Source of the DNA: an uncultured Bacteroidales bacterium
GTDB lineage: Bacteria > Bacteroidota > Bacteroidia > Bacteroidales > UBA932
DNA: 64,000 bases
Direction of reading: 5' to 3'
Assembly: GCA_944322585.1 (NCBI GenBank)
Contig: CALUPB010000007.1
Coordinates: 1-64,000, forward strand
How positions within the stretch are numbered: position 1 is the stretch's first letter; every line of letters starts with the position of its first letter. Below the pieces are notes generated by a model, which was not told the DNA's origin, searched no databases, and worked only from the letters and a program-made list of their open reading frames with translations. Both the position numbers and the translations under genes were made by a program. Below, one piece after another: positions 31,760 through 41,552 of the stretch.

Positions 31760-33655
31760 ATGGCAGCTGAAATAAAATACACTGAAGATAACATCAAGAC
31801 CTTAGCCTGGAACGAGCATATAAGGAAGAGGGCGGGAATGTACATAGGCAGGCTCGGCAACGGGGACAATCCCGGAGACGGCATCTATGTCCTGCTGAAG
31901 GAAACCATCGACAATTCCATAGACGAGTTCTCCATGGGATTCGGCAAGGTCATCGACATTACCATCGAGGACAAGACCGTAACGGTCAGGGACTTCGGCC
32001 GAGGCATACCTCTCGGGAAAGTCGTGGAAGTGACCAGTACCCTCAACACCGGAGGTAAATTTGACGATGCCGCTTTCCAGAAATCAGTGGGACTCAACGG
32101 AGTGGGAAGCAAGGCAGTCAACGCACTTTCGGAGGACTATTATGTGGAATCCTTCCGCGACGGGATGAGTTCATTCGCACATTATTCAAGAGGCGAACTC
32201 ATAGAATCAGGCCAGAGACCCACAAAGGAGAAAAACGGGACCTATGTAAAATACACTGCCGACAGGGAAATGTTCTCGGAGAATTTCACATACAACATGG
32301 AATATGTGGAACCTCTTATAAAGAACTATGCCTACCTTAAAAAGGGTCTGACACTCAACCTCAACGGGACGTCGTACAGATCGGAGCACGGTCTGCTGGA
32401 CCTGATAAACGATTCCATGTCGGAAGAGCCTCTGTACCCTCCCGTACATTTGGAGGGAGAAGACATAGAGATTGTAATCACCCACGGTAACAGTTACGGA
32501 GAGAACATACTTTCCTTCGTGAACGGGCAGAACACACGTGACGGAGGGACCCATCTTGCAGCATTCAGGGAGGCCGTAGCCAAGACCCTTAAAGAATTCT
32601 ACAAGAAAGACTATGCCCCTGAAGATATCCGTCAGGGCATCGTGGGAGCGATAAGCATCCAGATACAGGAGCCGCATTTCGAGTCTCAGACCAAAATCAA
32701 GCTCGGCTCCACATACATGTGGGAAAAGCAGGGTGATGCCGACACACCGGCAACGCACGGCCCGAGCATACGCAGTTTCGTCAATGATTTCGTAAAGACC
32801 AATTTAGACAACTACCTGCACATCCACAAGGAAATTGCCCCGGTAATACAGGAAAAGATCATCGCTTCCGAAAAAGAACGGAAAGAAATATCCGGCATAC
32901 AGAAAAAGACCAAAGAAAGGACCCGCAGGGCAAATGTCTACAACAAGAAACTGCGCGACTGCCGCATCCACTATAACGACAAGCTGTCCAAGAACAGGCA
33001 GGGGGAAACGGAGCTGACCAGCATCTTCATTACGGAGGGGGATTCCGCGAGCGGTACCATAACCAAAGTCCGTAATGCCGAGAACCAGGCCGTGTTCAGT
33101 CTCCGCGGCAAGCCTATCAACAGTTATAAGGAAAGCCGCAAGAAGGTGGCCGAGAACGAGGAGCTCAATCTGCTGATCGCCGCCCTCGGAGTGGAGGACG
33201 ACATGGACAATCTCCGGTACAACAATATCATAGTCGCAACCGATGCCGATGACGACGGGATGCATATCCGGCTGCTTGTCCTGACGTTTTTCCTGAAATA
33301 TTACCCAGAACTCGTCCGGAGAGGGCACGTCTATATCCTCCAGACGCCGCTCTTCAGGGTGCGCAACAAGAAGGAAGTACGGTACTGCTATTCGGTGGAG
33401 GAGAAGGAATCTGCCATCAGATCCCTGTCCAAGGGAGTCGAAGTCACCCGTTTCAAGGGACTCGGAGAGATTTCCTCCAATGAATTCGTCCACTTCATAG
33501 GAGATGACATGAAGCTGGATCTCGTGCAGTTGAGCGATGAGGAAAGCATTGCGGAACTGCTGGAATTCTATATGGGAAAGAACACCATCGACAGGCAGCA
33601 GTTCATACGCCAGAACCTCCGGAGCGAGGAGGAGCTGGAGGACGTCAATATATAA
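31760..33655 (+). CDS. parE: DNA topoisomerase IV subunit B (GyrB/ParE family)
   Basis: 631 residues from MAAEIKYTED. The longer frame upstream runs through the promoter and is rejected. The GHKL ATPase motifs are present: ETIDNSIDEF, VRDFGRGIPLG, GLNGVGSKAVNAL. The transducer carries QTKIKLGS, and the Toprim domain has FITEGDSASGT, GKPINSYKE and ATDADDDGMHI. The family decatenates daughter chromosomes with ParC. I prefer ParE to GyrB from the length and the IRQNLR-type end, but the parC partner is not adjacent. It heads a plus-strand run with the acyltransferase. Confidence 0.9.
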   Translation: MAAEIKYTEDNIKTLAWNEHIRKRAGMYIGRLGNGDNPGDGIYVLLKETIDNSIDEFSMGFGKVIDITIEDKTVTVRDFGRGIPLGKVVEVTSTLNTGGKFDDAAFQKSVGLNGVGSKAVNALSEDYYVESFRDGMSSFAHYSRGELIESGQRPTKEKNGTYVKYTADREMFSENFTYNMEYVEPLIKNYAYLKKGLTLNLNGTSYRSEHGLLDLINDSMSEEPLYPPVHLEGEDIEIVITHGNSYGENILSFVNGQNTRDGGTHLAAFREAVAKTLKEFYKKDYAPEDIRQGIVGAISIQIQEPHFESQTKIKLGSTYMWEKQGDADTPATHGPSIRSFVNDFVKTNLDNYLHIHKEIAPVIQEKIIASEKERKEISGIQKKTKERTRRANVYNKKLRDCRIHYNDKLSKNRQGETELTSIFITEGDSASGTITKVRNAENQAVFSLRGKPINSYKESRKKVAENEELNLLIAALGVEDDMDNLRYNNIIVATDADDDGMHIRLLVLTFFLKYYPELVRRGHVYILQTPLFRVRNKKEVRYCYSVEEKESAIRSLSKGVEVTRFKGLGEISSNEFVHFIGDDMKLDLVQLSDEESIAELLEFYMGKNTIDRQQFIRQNLRSEEELEDVNI

Positions 33656-33689
33656 TAAGGTATTCTGAACCCGACAAAAACGAGACAAT

Positions 33690-34244
33690 ATGTGGAGAAA
33701 ATTCTGCGGCTTTCTGCTCAAGATATGGGGCTGGACTCCTGTAGGAGGCACGGCTCCCGATGACAAGTGCATACTCCTCGGAGCCCCCCACACTTCCATC
33801 TGGGACTTCGTGGTAGCTTATCTTTTCTACAAATCAGTCGGAGGAGACGCCCTCTGCATGGTAAAGGAGGAATTCTTCAAATGGCCGGTACTCGGATGGC
33901 TCATCCGGAAAATGGGAGGAATACCGGTCAACCGCAAAAATCCTTCCGCCATAGTCCTGAGCGTAATCCGTGAAATGGAGAAAAGGGACAAATTCCATCT
34001 TGCCATCGCCATTGAAGGGACAAGAAAGCCGGTCAGGCGATGGAAGGCAGGCTTCCATGTCATCGCCAAGGAGACAGGGGTACCTGTATACATCAGCTAT
34101 TTCGACTGGGGTAAAAAACGGATAGGCATCGACCGGAAATTCGAGATTTCGGACGACGCCAAAGCAGATCTCGAAAAAATCCAACAGATATATGAAAGCC
34201 TGCACCTTGTAGGCAAATATCCGAAGAACTACGTAACTCACTGA
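33690..34244 (+). CDS. PlsC-like acyltransferase
   Basis: 184 residues. The acyltransferase block I (GAPHTSIWD, the H-x4-D catalytic pair near 33-38) and block III (AIEGTRKPVRRWKAGF near 109-124) are clear, with GGIPVNRK between them. Small single-domain members of this 1-acyl-glycerol-3-phosphate acyltransferase superfamily transfer acyl chains to lysophospholipids or other lipids. It starts 35 bases after parE and precedes an acyl-CoA ligase gene, which suits a lipid role. The precise acceptor is unknown. Confidence 0.85.
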   Translation: MWRKFCGFLLKIWGWTPVGGTAPDDKCILLGAPHTSIWDFVVAYLFYKSVGGDALCMVKEEFFKWPVLGWLIRKMGGIPVNRKNPSAIVLSVIREMEKRDKFHLAIAIEGTRKPVRRWKAGFHVIAKETGVPVYISYFDWGKKRIGIDRKFEISDDAKADLEKIQQIYESLHLVGKYPKNYVTH

Positions 34245-34350
34245 AAGGGACGGACACATGTACGCAATCCCTGCGGGAACAATGTTCTGACGGCATGAGC
34301 TTTGCATGGCGCCGGAACTGCACCGAATACAGCAATTAAAAAAGATACCG

Positions 34351-36114
34351 ATGAACATTGTTGCGCGACAGATCCTCAAATGGAGGGAAAAATATGTCGA
34401 CACATTAGCCAAACTATACGAATACTCGACAACGCTCTATGAGAAGAACCGTATGTCAGAAATGCTCGGTTCGGACATGGGGTACACTTACGGCAGTTTC
34501 AGGAAAAAATGCGATGAAATCTCCGCCAGACTGTCACGTTACGGGATAGGAGCCGGAGACAGGGTTGCAATCCTGTCCCAGAACATGCCGAACTGGACGG
34601 TAGCCATGTTCTCCCTCGTACCGTTCGGCCGCATATGTGTCCCTATTCTTCCTGATTCTTCCCCTACGGAAGTGTCGAACATTCTGAAACATTCGGAATG
34701 CAAGGCAGTCTTCGTCTCCCAAAGGTTACTCCCCAAGATCAGTCAGGAATGCACCGAGATGATGGTACTTGTCATCGATATCGAGACATTCGAGATCATA
34801 AAGAGAGATGACTCGGCATACACATGCAACGGACGGGTGATCAGCCCGCTTCCTGACGACCTGGCCACAATCATCTATACCTCAGGAACGACAGGCAGCG
34901 CAAAAGGCGTCATGCTGAGCCACCGCAACCTCATCACGAATGTCAAGATTTCCTACCATGCCCACAGATGCACGGAAAAGGACAGATGGCTCTCGATCCT
35001 GCCCATGCCCCACACATACGAGATGAGTATCGGGGTACTGTATCCTATCTTTGTGGGAGCATGCGTATACTACATACAGAAACCGCCTACACCGTCGGTA
35101 CTGCTTCCTGCCATCAAGGCCGTGAAACCGACAGTCATGCTGTCCGTACCGCTCGTTATCGAAAAGATATACAAAAACAGTGTCGTCCCTACCATTGCCC
35201 ACAGCCGCATACTCGGATGGATGAAGGAGAAAATGCCTAAGATCCTGTACTGGTTCATCGGGATGAAGCTCAAGACGACTTTCGGAGGGAGACTGAAATT
35301 CTTCGGAATCGGAGGGGCCAAGCTCGACAGCACGGTAGAAACATTCCTGAAGATGGCAAAATTCCCATATGCCATAGGCTACGGAATGACCGAATGTGCC
35401 CCGCTGATATGCACTGCCAACCCGAAACAGACAAAGGTAGGTTCGACCGGAGGTGCGGCATGGAACGTCACGGTAAGACTCAGCGATGTGAACAGCAGCG
35501 GAGAGGGAGAAATACAGGTAAAGGGAGACAACGTGATGCTCGGCTACTACAAGGATCCCGAACGCACCAGATCAATGTTCACTGATGACGGATGGCTGCG
35601 CACCAATGACCTTGCCTCCAGAGACGAAAAAGGCAGATATTACATCAAAGGCCGGTTGAACAACATGATTATCGGCCCGTCCGGAGAGAACATCTATCCG
35701 GAAGAAATCGAGAAGGTCATCAACGACATGGACGAAGTGAACGAATCCATCGTCATGGAAAGGGACGGACGGCTGGTCGCCTTAGTACAGTTCAATGACA
35801 ACATCATCGACTGGGACCAGGAAGGTGAGGACAAGTTCTTCGAGAAGCTTGAAGCCAGAAAACAGGCCGTCCTGAACTACGTCAACAAGCATGTCAGCAA
35901 ATCTTCCAAGGTAAATTCGGTCGAAGTCGTCAAGGAACCGTTCGAGAAGACTGCTACAATGAAGATCCGCAGGTTCAAATACAGAAAAGGCGACAGGACG
36001 AAGGACACTTCCGGCGAAAAGCCCGAGCAAGGCTCTGCCCCGGCAGGAAAGGCCGATGCCGCCAAATCCGAAGTCTCCGACATCGGGACAACAGTTGACC
36101 ATTCACCGGAATAA
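34351..36114 (+). CDS. Long-chain acyl-CoA ligase (AMP-binding)
   Basis: 587 residues from MNIVARQILK. The track upstream of this ATG is not family-like. The AMP-binding P-loop TIIYTSGTTGSAKGVMLSHRN lies near 187-207, the adenylation core GYGMTECAPL near 349, and the hinge and lysine region DLASRDEKGRYYIKGR near 427. The enzyme activates fatty acids with ATP and CoA. The C-terminal ~40 residues (KDTSGEKPEQGSAPAGK onward) are low-complexity and beyond the usual end. It lies between a PlsC-like gene and an aminotransferase gene, 13 bases before the latter. Confidence 0.9.
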   Translation: MNIVARQILKWREKYVDTLAKLYEYSTTLYEKNRMSEMLGSDMGYTYGSFRKKCDEISARLSRYGIGAGDRVAILSQNMPNWTVAMFSLVPFGRICVPILPDSSPTEVSNILKHSECKAVFVSQRLLPKISQECTEMMVLVIDIETFEIIKRDDSAYTCNGRVISPLPDDLATIIYTSGTTGSAKGVMLSHRNLITNVKISYHAHRCTEKDRWLSILPMPHTYEMSIGVLYPIFVGACVYYIQKPPTPSVLLPAIKAVKPTVMLSVPLVIEKIYKNSVVPTIAHSRILGWMKEKMPKILYWFIGMKLKTTFGGRLKFFGIGGAKLDSTVETFLKMAKFPYAIGYGMTECAPLICTANPKQTKVGSTGGAAWNVTVRLSDVNSSGEGEIQVKGDNVMLGYYKDPERTRSMFTDDGWLRTNDLASRDEKGRYYIKGRLNNMIIGPSGENIYPEEIEKVINDMDEVNESIVMERDGRLVALVQFNDNIIDWDQEGEDKFFEKLEARKQAVLNYVNKHVSKSSKVNSVEVVKEPFEKTATMKIRRFKYRKGDRTKDTSGEKPEQGSAPAGKADAAKSEVSDIGTTVDHSPE

Positions 36115-36127
36115 AAGACCCATAGCC

Positions 36128-37324
36128 ATGAAAGACATATCGGAAAGAATACAGGAAATCCCTCTGTCGCCGATCAGGAAACTGAGTCCGCTGGCCGAAG
36201 AAGCCAAGGCAAGGGGTATCAGAGTATATCACCTCAACATCGGCCAGCCCGACATCCGCACTCCGGAAGAAGGCCTCGCAGCCATGAGGGCTGTAGACCG
36301 TACTACCCTGGAATACAGTCCTTCACAGGGTTTCCTGTCATTGAGGGAAAAGATTTCCGAGTACTATGCCGGATACGGGATGTCCTACTCCCCCGATGAC
36401 ATCATAGTCACGACCGGGGCTTCCGAGGCCGTCCTGTTCTCATTCATCACATGCATGGATCCCGGAGACGAGATAATCACCACCGAGCCCACCTATGCCA
36501 ATTACCTTTCATTCGCGGCAGCAGCCGGAGTGAATGTAATACCGATCACGACAGACATCGAAGACGGTTTTGCACTTCCTCCCGCCGAACGTTTCGAGGA
36601 ACTGATAACAGACCGGACCAGAGGCATCCTCATATGCAATCCGAACAATCCTTCCGGAAGCCTGTATTCCCGCGAGGAGATGGAAATGCTCGGCGAAATC
36701 GTGAAACGGCACGGCATATTCCTGTTCTCCGACGAAGTCTACAGGGAATTCGTATACGACGGGGCCGGATTCTATTCGGCAGGTCATATAGAGGGCGCGG
36801 ACGAAAATGTCGTGATATTCGACTCCATGTCGAAACGGTACTCGGAATGCGGCATCAGGATAGGGGCCGTGATCACGAAAAACAAGTCTGTAGCCGAAGG
36901 TTTCCTCAAACTTGCCCAGGCCCGCCTCAGCCCGCCTCTCATTGGACAGATCATAGCGGAAGCCTCATTCAGCGCCGGACATGAATACCTTGATCCGATA
37001 GCGCAGGAATACCGGCACAGACGGGATGTCCTTATAGACGGGCTGCGTGCCATTCCAGGAGTCAGGGTAGCGGTTCCGCAGGGGGCATTCTATGTCATAG
37101 CTTCCCTGCCCGTAGATGATGCGGAAAAATTCTGCGCATGGTGTCTTTCGGACTTCAGCGACAACGGAGAGACAGTCATGATGGCTCCCGCCTCGGGTTT
37201 CTACATCACCCCGGGCCTCGGTATCGACCAGGTCCGCATAGCATACGTCCTCAATGCTGAAGACCTCCGCCGTGCCACCGCCCTAATCGCCGAAGCCCTG
37301 AAACGGTACTCCTCATGGGTATAA
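36128..37324 (+). CDS. PLP-dependent aminotransferase, class I/II
   Basis: 398 residues from MKDISERIQE. Fold-type I signatures: NIGQPDIRTP, TTGASEAVLF for the phosphate cup, ICNPNNPSGSLY with the cofactor-contacting Asn, FSDEVYREF, and the Schiff-base lysine in DSMSKRYSECGIRIG. It belongs to the aspartate/aromatic aminotransferase group common in Bacteroidales. The amino donor cannot be fixed from sequence. It is last in the plus-strand run begun by parE, with a strong terminator four bases after its stop. Confidence 0.9.
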   Translation: MKDISERIQEIPLSPIRKLSPLAEEAKARGIRVYHLNIGQPDIRTPEEGLAAMRAVDRTTLEYSPSQGFLSLREKISEYYAGYGMSYSPDDIIVTTGASEAVLFSFITCMDPGDEIITTEPTYANYLSFAAAAGVNVIPITTDIEDGFALPPAERFEELITDRTRGILICNPNNPSGSLYSREEMEMLGEIVKRHGIFLFSDEVYREFVYDGAGFYSAGHIEGADENVVIFDSMSKRYSECGIRIGAVITKNKSVAEGFLKLAQARLSPPLIGQIIAEASFSAGHEYLDPIAQEYRHRRDVLIDGLRAIPGVRVAVPQGAFYVIASLPVDDAEKFCAWCLSDFSDNGETVMMAPASGFYITPGLGIDQVRIAYVLNAEDLRRATALIAEALKRYSSWV

Positions 37325-37328
37325 ATAC

Positions 37329-37366
37329 AAAACTGGGTGGACCAGATTTTCTGCCCACCCAGTTTT
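37329..37366. terminator. Bidirectional terminator
   Basis: A 12-bp perfect stem, AAAACTGGGTGG (37329-37340) with its complement (37355-37366), has A/T runs on both sides. It separates the aminotransferase gene (plus) from rplI (minus). Confidence 0.9.
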
Positions 37367-37391
37367 GTCATATCCGATAACGTGTCTTATA

Positions 37392-37841
37392 TCAGTTTTC
37401 CTCTGCTACGACTTCGACCTTTACAGTGCCCTTGATGTCCTTGTAGCACTTTACGGAAGCCTCATATGTACCGAGCTCCTTGATGTCGGCAGCTACGGTA
37501 ACGTCCTTCTTGTCGACTTCAATGCCTGCTGCTGCAAGCGCCTCGGATACCTGGGCGGCAGTTACGGAACCGTAGATCCTGCCGGACTCGCTCACCTTTA
37601 CGGCGATCTTTACGGATGCTGCGGCGAGCTTTGCTGCGAGAGCCTCCGCATCGGCACGGAGCTTGGCCTCCTTGTGTGCACGCTGACGTATATTCTCGGC
37701 AAGCACTTTCTTTGCTGACTCGGTCGCCAGTATGGCATACCCCTGAGGAATAAGGTAGTTGACAGCATAACCTGCCTTTACTTTCACGATGTCATCGGCA
37801 TTGCCGAGATTGGCAACATCTTTCTTAAGTATAATCTCCAT
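37392..37841 (-). CDS. rplI: 50S ribosomal protein L9
   Basis: 149 residues, normal length. The N-terminal RNA-binding domain reads MEIILKKDVANLGNADDIV with GYAVNYLIPQGYA. A long helix leads to the C-terminal domain (SGRIYGSVTAAQV). It binds 23S rRNA near the L1 stalk. It is last in the rpsF-rpsR-rplI operon, 13 bases after rpsR. Confidence 0.97.
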   Translation of the reverse strand: MEIILKKDVANLGNADDIVKVKAGYAVNYLIPQGYAILATESAKKVLAENIRQRAHKEAKLRADAEALAAKLAAASVKIAVKVSESGRIYGSVTAAQVSEALAAAGIEVDKKDVTVAADIKELGTYEASVKCYKDIKGTVKVEVVAEEN

Positions 37842-37854
37842 ACAGCTGTCCTCC

Positions 37855-38121
37855 TTATTTCAAAAGATCTGTTACATACGGGAGAAGCGCAAGATGCCTT
37901 GCCCTCTTGACTGCCTGGGACACCTTCCTCTGGAACTTGAGTGAAGTACCGGTAAGACGTCGCGGGAGAATCTTGCCCTGCTCGTTCAGGAACTTCTTCA
38001 GGAACTCTGCGTCCTTGTAGTCCACATATTTGATACCTGCCCTCTTGAAACGGCAGTATTTCTTTTTCCTGACCTCTACTGTAGGAGGGTTGAGATAACG
38101 GATTTCATTGTTCTGTGCCAT
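37855..38121 (-). CDS. rpsR: 30S ribosomal protein S18
   Basis: 88 residues. The conserved core is visible: [38 protein letters not shown], then [11 protein letters not shown]. It binds the platform of the 30S subunit together with S6, which is encoded immediately upstream (13-base gap). Confidence 0.97.
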   Translation of the reverse strand: MAQNNEIRYLNPPTVEVRKKKYCRFKRAGIKYVDYKDAEFLKKFLNEQGKILPRRLTGTSLKFQRKVSQAVKRARHLALLPYVTDLLK

Positions 38122-38134
38122 GGTTCATCCTCCT

Positions 38135-38473
38135 TTATTTAGCCTGTTTGTTGGCCCTTCTCTTCTCTGCATAGGCAACTGCATGCTTGTCCATTGCAAA
38201 GGTAAGGAACCTTATGATCCTTTCATCACGACGGTACTGGGTCTCCAGAACGTCGATAAACTTCGAGTCGGCCTTGAACTCGATAAGATAATAGAACCCT
38301 GTGGTCTTCTTCTGGATAGGGTAGGCAAGCTGGCGCAGCCCCCAGTCCTCTTCGTACACGATTTCTCCACCATTGTCCTTGATGAAGGCAGTGTACTTGG
38401 CAACCGCTTCCTTCATCTGGGCCTCAGACAAAACGGGAGTTGCAATGAAAACGGTCTCGTACTGTTTGATCAT
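38135..38473 (-). CDS. rpsF: 30S ribosomal protein S6
   Basis: 112 residues. The ferredoxin-like fold signature is present: [13 protein letters not shown] at the start, [19 protein letters not shown] in the middle, and [10 protein letters not shown] near the end. It forms the S6-S18 pair on the 30S platform and is the first gene of the operon. A hairpin in its leader may serve autoregulation. Confidence 0.97.
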   Translation of the reverse strand: MIKQYETVFIATPVLSEAQMKEAVAKYTAFIKDNGGEIVYEEDWGLRQLAYPIQKKTTGFYYLIEFKADSKFIDVLETQYRRDERIIRFLTFAMDKHAVAYAEKRRANKQAK

Positions 38474-38500
38474 CTGTGTTAATATTAAATGTTAATAAAT

Positions 38501-38541
38501 CAGCCCGTTGCGGGAATTTCCACAAACGGGCTGCAAAGATA
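38501..38541 (-). promoter_or_regulatory. rpsF promoter and candidate S6:S18 leader hairpin
   Basis: The minus strand has a -7 box TATCTTTG (38534-38541), directly followed by CAGCCCGTT, which pairs with AACGGGCTG (38525-38533 with 38501-38509 in plus coordinates). S6:S18 operons are known to use a leader hairpin for feedback. Because the 5' arm abuts the -7 box, part of it may lie upstream of the transcript start. The regulatory reading is tentative. Confidence 0.4.
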
Positions 38542-38624
38542 GAAAATAATTTCGTCTTATCAAAATATTTTGAAACTGTCTTGAAATTCGAAGGTTCGCC
38601 TTGTCAACACAGCTTCTTACTGCA

Positions 38625-40106
38625 TCATTTTTCAGGTATGGCTTCCAGGACAGCCGTCACGAATTCCCAGCACCTGCCCACTGTCGCGATGTTGACACGC
38701 TCGTCAGGAGAATGCGGGCTGAGGATTGTAGGACCGCATGAAACCATGTCCCAATGAGGATATGTACCTCCGAGTATTCCGCATTCCAGACCGGCATGTA
38801 TCGCCATGACTGCCGGTTCGGAGCCATACAGTCTGCGGTAGACATCTTTCATGGTATGGAGTATGGCGGAAGAACTGTTCGGGGCCCAACCGCTGTATCC
38901 TCCTGTAAATGAAGTCTCCACCCCGGCAAGAGCAAACACGCAGGCAATCTTCTCTGCAAGTGCGTCCTTGGCGCTGTCTACAGAGCTGCGCAGCAGGGAT
39001 TTGACCTCGAACCTGCCTTTTTCAATCCTGACCATTGCCATATTGTTGGAAGTCTCCACAAGTCCGGGGATCTCGGAACTCATGCGCTCCACACCGTCCG
39101 GACATGCGATAACGGCCCTGATGAGTCGGACAGCATCCTCCTCGGCCACATACAGGCAGTCTTCAGGGTCGCATACTTCCCCTTCGGCTTCCCTGTACGG
39201 CTCCAGTATGAACTCCATGCCCGGATCCGTCCCTGCATATTCAGCCTTGATGGCGGACGTCACTTCTTCGAAAACTTTTTTCGCCTCATCCACCTTGCCG
39301 TCAGCAATATAAAGCGTTGCAAAAGCTTCTCTCGGGATTGCATTCCTGAGAGTACCGCCCTCGAAATCGACTAACCTGACATCAGCCTTTGTCAGCAAAG
39401 CATATATCACCCGCGCGGCTACCTTGTTGGCATTGGCCCTGTACAGGATTATGTCCATACCGGAATGCCCTCCCTTCATGCCTTTCGCAGCAAAGCTCCA
39501 GCATCCGTATCCTTCCGGATGCTCCCGTCTTGCATATGTGCCCGATGCAGTGGCATCCAGACCGCCTGCACACCCCACATAAAGCTCCCCTTCCGTTTCG
39601 GAATCGAGGTTGATGAGAATATCCCCTTTAAGGACTCCGGGCTCCAATGCCCTGGCTCCGGTCATTCCGGTCTCCTCATCGGTCGTAATGAGGACTTCCA
39701 CCGGCCCGTGTTTCAAGTCACCGGATTCCAGAACGGAAAGGGCAATCGCCACACCTATGCCGTTATCGGCACCGAGTGTCGTACCCTTGGCCCTTACCCA
39801 CTCTCCGTCGGCATATGCCTGTATGGGATCCTTTTCGAAATCATGCTCCACACCGGCATTTTTCTGAGGAACCATATCCATGTGTCCCTGCAGTATCACT
39901 CCCCTGACATTCTCCATGCCCGGAGTGGCCGGCTTCCGAATGATTATGTTTCCTATTCCGTCACGGATCGTCTCGAGTCCGAGAGATTTTCCGAAATTAT
40001 ACAGATATTCAGACACTTTTTCCTCTTTCTTGGAAGGACGCGGTATCCGAGTAAGCGCATAGAAGTTCTTCCAGACCAACTCCGGTTTAAGATTCTTGAT
40101 TTCCAT
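38625..40106 (-). CDS. pepD: Cytosolic aminoacyl-histidine dipeptidase (M20)
   Basis: 493 residues from MEIKNLKPEL. The 23 codons upstream are not family-like. M20 zinc-site segments: ILQGHMDMVPQK, KGTTLGADNGIGVA, TTDEETGMTGA with the catalytic Glu, and GMKGGHSGMDI. It hydrolyses dipeptides, including Xaa-His, in the cytoplasm with two metal ions. It follows the DUF4831 gene in the same direction with a 69-base gap. Confidence 0.94.
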   Translation of the reverse strand: MEIKNLKPELVWKNFYALTRIPRPSKKEEKVSEYLYNFGKSLGLETIRDGIGNIIIRKPATPGMENVRGVILQGHMDMVPQKNAGVEHDFEKDPIQAYADGEWVRAKGTTLGADNGIGVAIALSVLESGDLKHGPVEVLITTDEETGMTGARALEPGVLKGDILINLDSETEGELYVGCAGGLDATASGTYARREHPEGYGCWSFAAKGMKGGHSGMDIILYRANANKVAARVIYALLTKADVRLVDFEGGTLRNAIPREAFATLYIADGKVDEAKKVFEEVTSAIKAEYAGTDPGMEFILEPYREAEGEVCDPEDCLYVAEEDAVRLIRAVIACPDGVERMSSEIPGLVETSNNMAMVRIEKGRFEVKSLLRSSVDSAKDALAEKIACVFALAGVETSFTGGYSGWAPNSSSAILHTMKDVYRRLYGSEPAVMAIHAGLECGILGGTYPHWDMVSCGPTILSPHSPDERVNIATVGRCWEFVTAVLEAIPEK

Positions 40107-40175
40107 ACCAATATTTACATTTATAATATTACTCTTCCTGCAGCAGGCCGGAACAGACCTGCCTTTTGCAAACAA

Positions 40176-41273
40176 TCATTTTACTATGACGGAAAGCGGG
40201 AATGTGGAATCATATCCGTACTGATATACAGGGAGACGCGCGGACAGAAGCTGGTCCGTTCCGTCAGTCAGTTTAAGGGTGCATACCGCCGGGACACGGT
40301 ATACAGCATAGATCACATCCTTTCCGAGTTTTTTCTCCTCGGACTTCTTCTCCACAGGGTTGGACGGCTGAGGCACCGCTGCGGGAACGATTTCAAGCAG
40401 CACCGGCTTGCCGGCAAGATTATCAGCAGGAAGAAGGCCGTCGGTATCCGAAATCCTGAACACTACATACATTGTCCTGTCCTTTTCCGGCACCATTTCA
40501 TACTTCATGCTTTGGACACTGCTAACGGAATAGCCCGTAAACATGGTCATATACTCCTTTTCGAGCCTCGTGATTTCAGCTACTGCCGCCCCCATAGCCT
40601 CCCCGCTGTATGTTGCATCCGTATCCCCGGTGATTATCTTTATCCTCTGCCTGCGCAGCTCGAAAATCATGGCGGCAGTCTCGGCTGCCTTTTTCTCCGG
40701 TGTCTTGGCCACCATCACTTCCTGCTGGACAGCCACCCTACTGTAGGCACTTTCTCCCTTGACATTCCTGTACAGCGTAGTCGACTCGGAAGCGACATTG
40801 GATATGAGTCCGTCATCCGAAAAATCGCCTTCTACTTCTGTCGGAAATCTCCACACCGACTCGGTGCCGTAAGCCGCATCAGACATCGATACCAGTCCGC
40901 AGGAGGTCAGCTTCAGGAAAGAAGCATCCACACCCTGGGCGCCTACCTTGAGGAGATAACGGCATGACTGGTCGGCCTCCGCATACGGAGTCATCTTCAC
41001 TTTCGTAAGCCTGTAGGAGACCGCATCCTCCTGACGGACATCTATCCCGAGATATTTCTTCGCAAAAGCGGCATACGGCCCCGCATAGAAATTCTCCCTC
41101 ACAGCCTCCACCTCAAAAGAGAGGGAAGTCATCGGAAGACAGTACGACAGTGTCCCCACAGGGTTTGCCGCCGCATTGCCGTCCTTTTCCTTATTTTCCT
41201 GTGCAGCAGCACCGGAACAGCCTGCGTACAGAAGAGAAACAATGGTCAGAAAACGTATAATTCCCATATTCAT
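40176..41273 (-). CDS. DUF4831 family exported protein
   Basis: 365 residues. The N-terminus is a signal sequence with a possible lipobox (LLYAGCSG), so it may be lipid-anchored. GTLSYCLPMTSLSFEVEA and FYAGPYAAFAKKYLGI are typical of the DUF4831 family of Bacteroidales, whose function is not known to me. A charged linker (NPVEKKSEEKKLGKD) precedes the final strands. A minus-strand -7 box TAAGTTTG lies at 41324-41331, 50 bases before the ATG. The start could also be the second Met. Confidence 0.8.
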   Translation of the reverse strand: MNMGIIRFLTIVSLLYAGCSGAAAQENKEKDGNAAANPVGTLSYCLPMTSLSFEVEAVRENFYAGPYAAFAKKYLGIDVRQEDAVSYRLTKVKMTPYAEADQSCRYLLKVGAQGVDASFLKLTSCGLVSMSDAAYGTESVWRFPTEVEGDFSDDGLISNVASESTTLYRNVKGESAYSRVAVQQEVMVAKTPEKKAAETAAMIFELRRQRIKIITGDTDATYSGEAMGAAVAEITRLEKEYMTMFTGYSVSSVQSMKYEMVPEKDRTMYVVFRISDTDGLLPADNLAGKPVLLEIVPAAVPQPSNPVEKKSEEKKLGKDVIYAVYRVPAVCTLKLTDGTDQLLSARLPVYQYGYDSTFPLSVIVK

Positions 41274-41323
41274 AATTAATATAATTACGACAAATATCGC
41301 GGATCCTTAATAACACCCGTTTG

Positions 41324-41465
41324 CAAACTTACATAAAAAACATGAGTTTTGTACGTCTTGCAGGACAAATTCGCTGAAATCCGGAATATCTGCGTATTTT
41401 CCGGCAAAATTTCTCACTGCTTATCCGGCAGCCTCATGTTGCTACCATATTTTTTATTACCTTTG
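41324..41465. promoter_or_regulatory. Divergent -7 boxes for DUF4831 and POT genes
   Basis: TAAGTTTG on the minus strand at 41324-41331 and TACCTTTG on the plus strand at 41458-41465, the latter 88 bases before the transporter ATG. No gene lies in this ~280-base gap. Confidence 0.55.
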
Positions 41466-41552
41466 TCGGCCGTGCGTCCTGCGGCAGATTGCCGACACAA
41501 TGCCAATGACGCCACCGTAACCGGGATGCATATCCAACAAATACTATAAACT

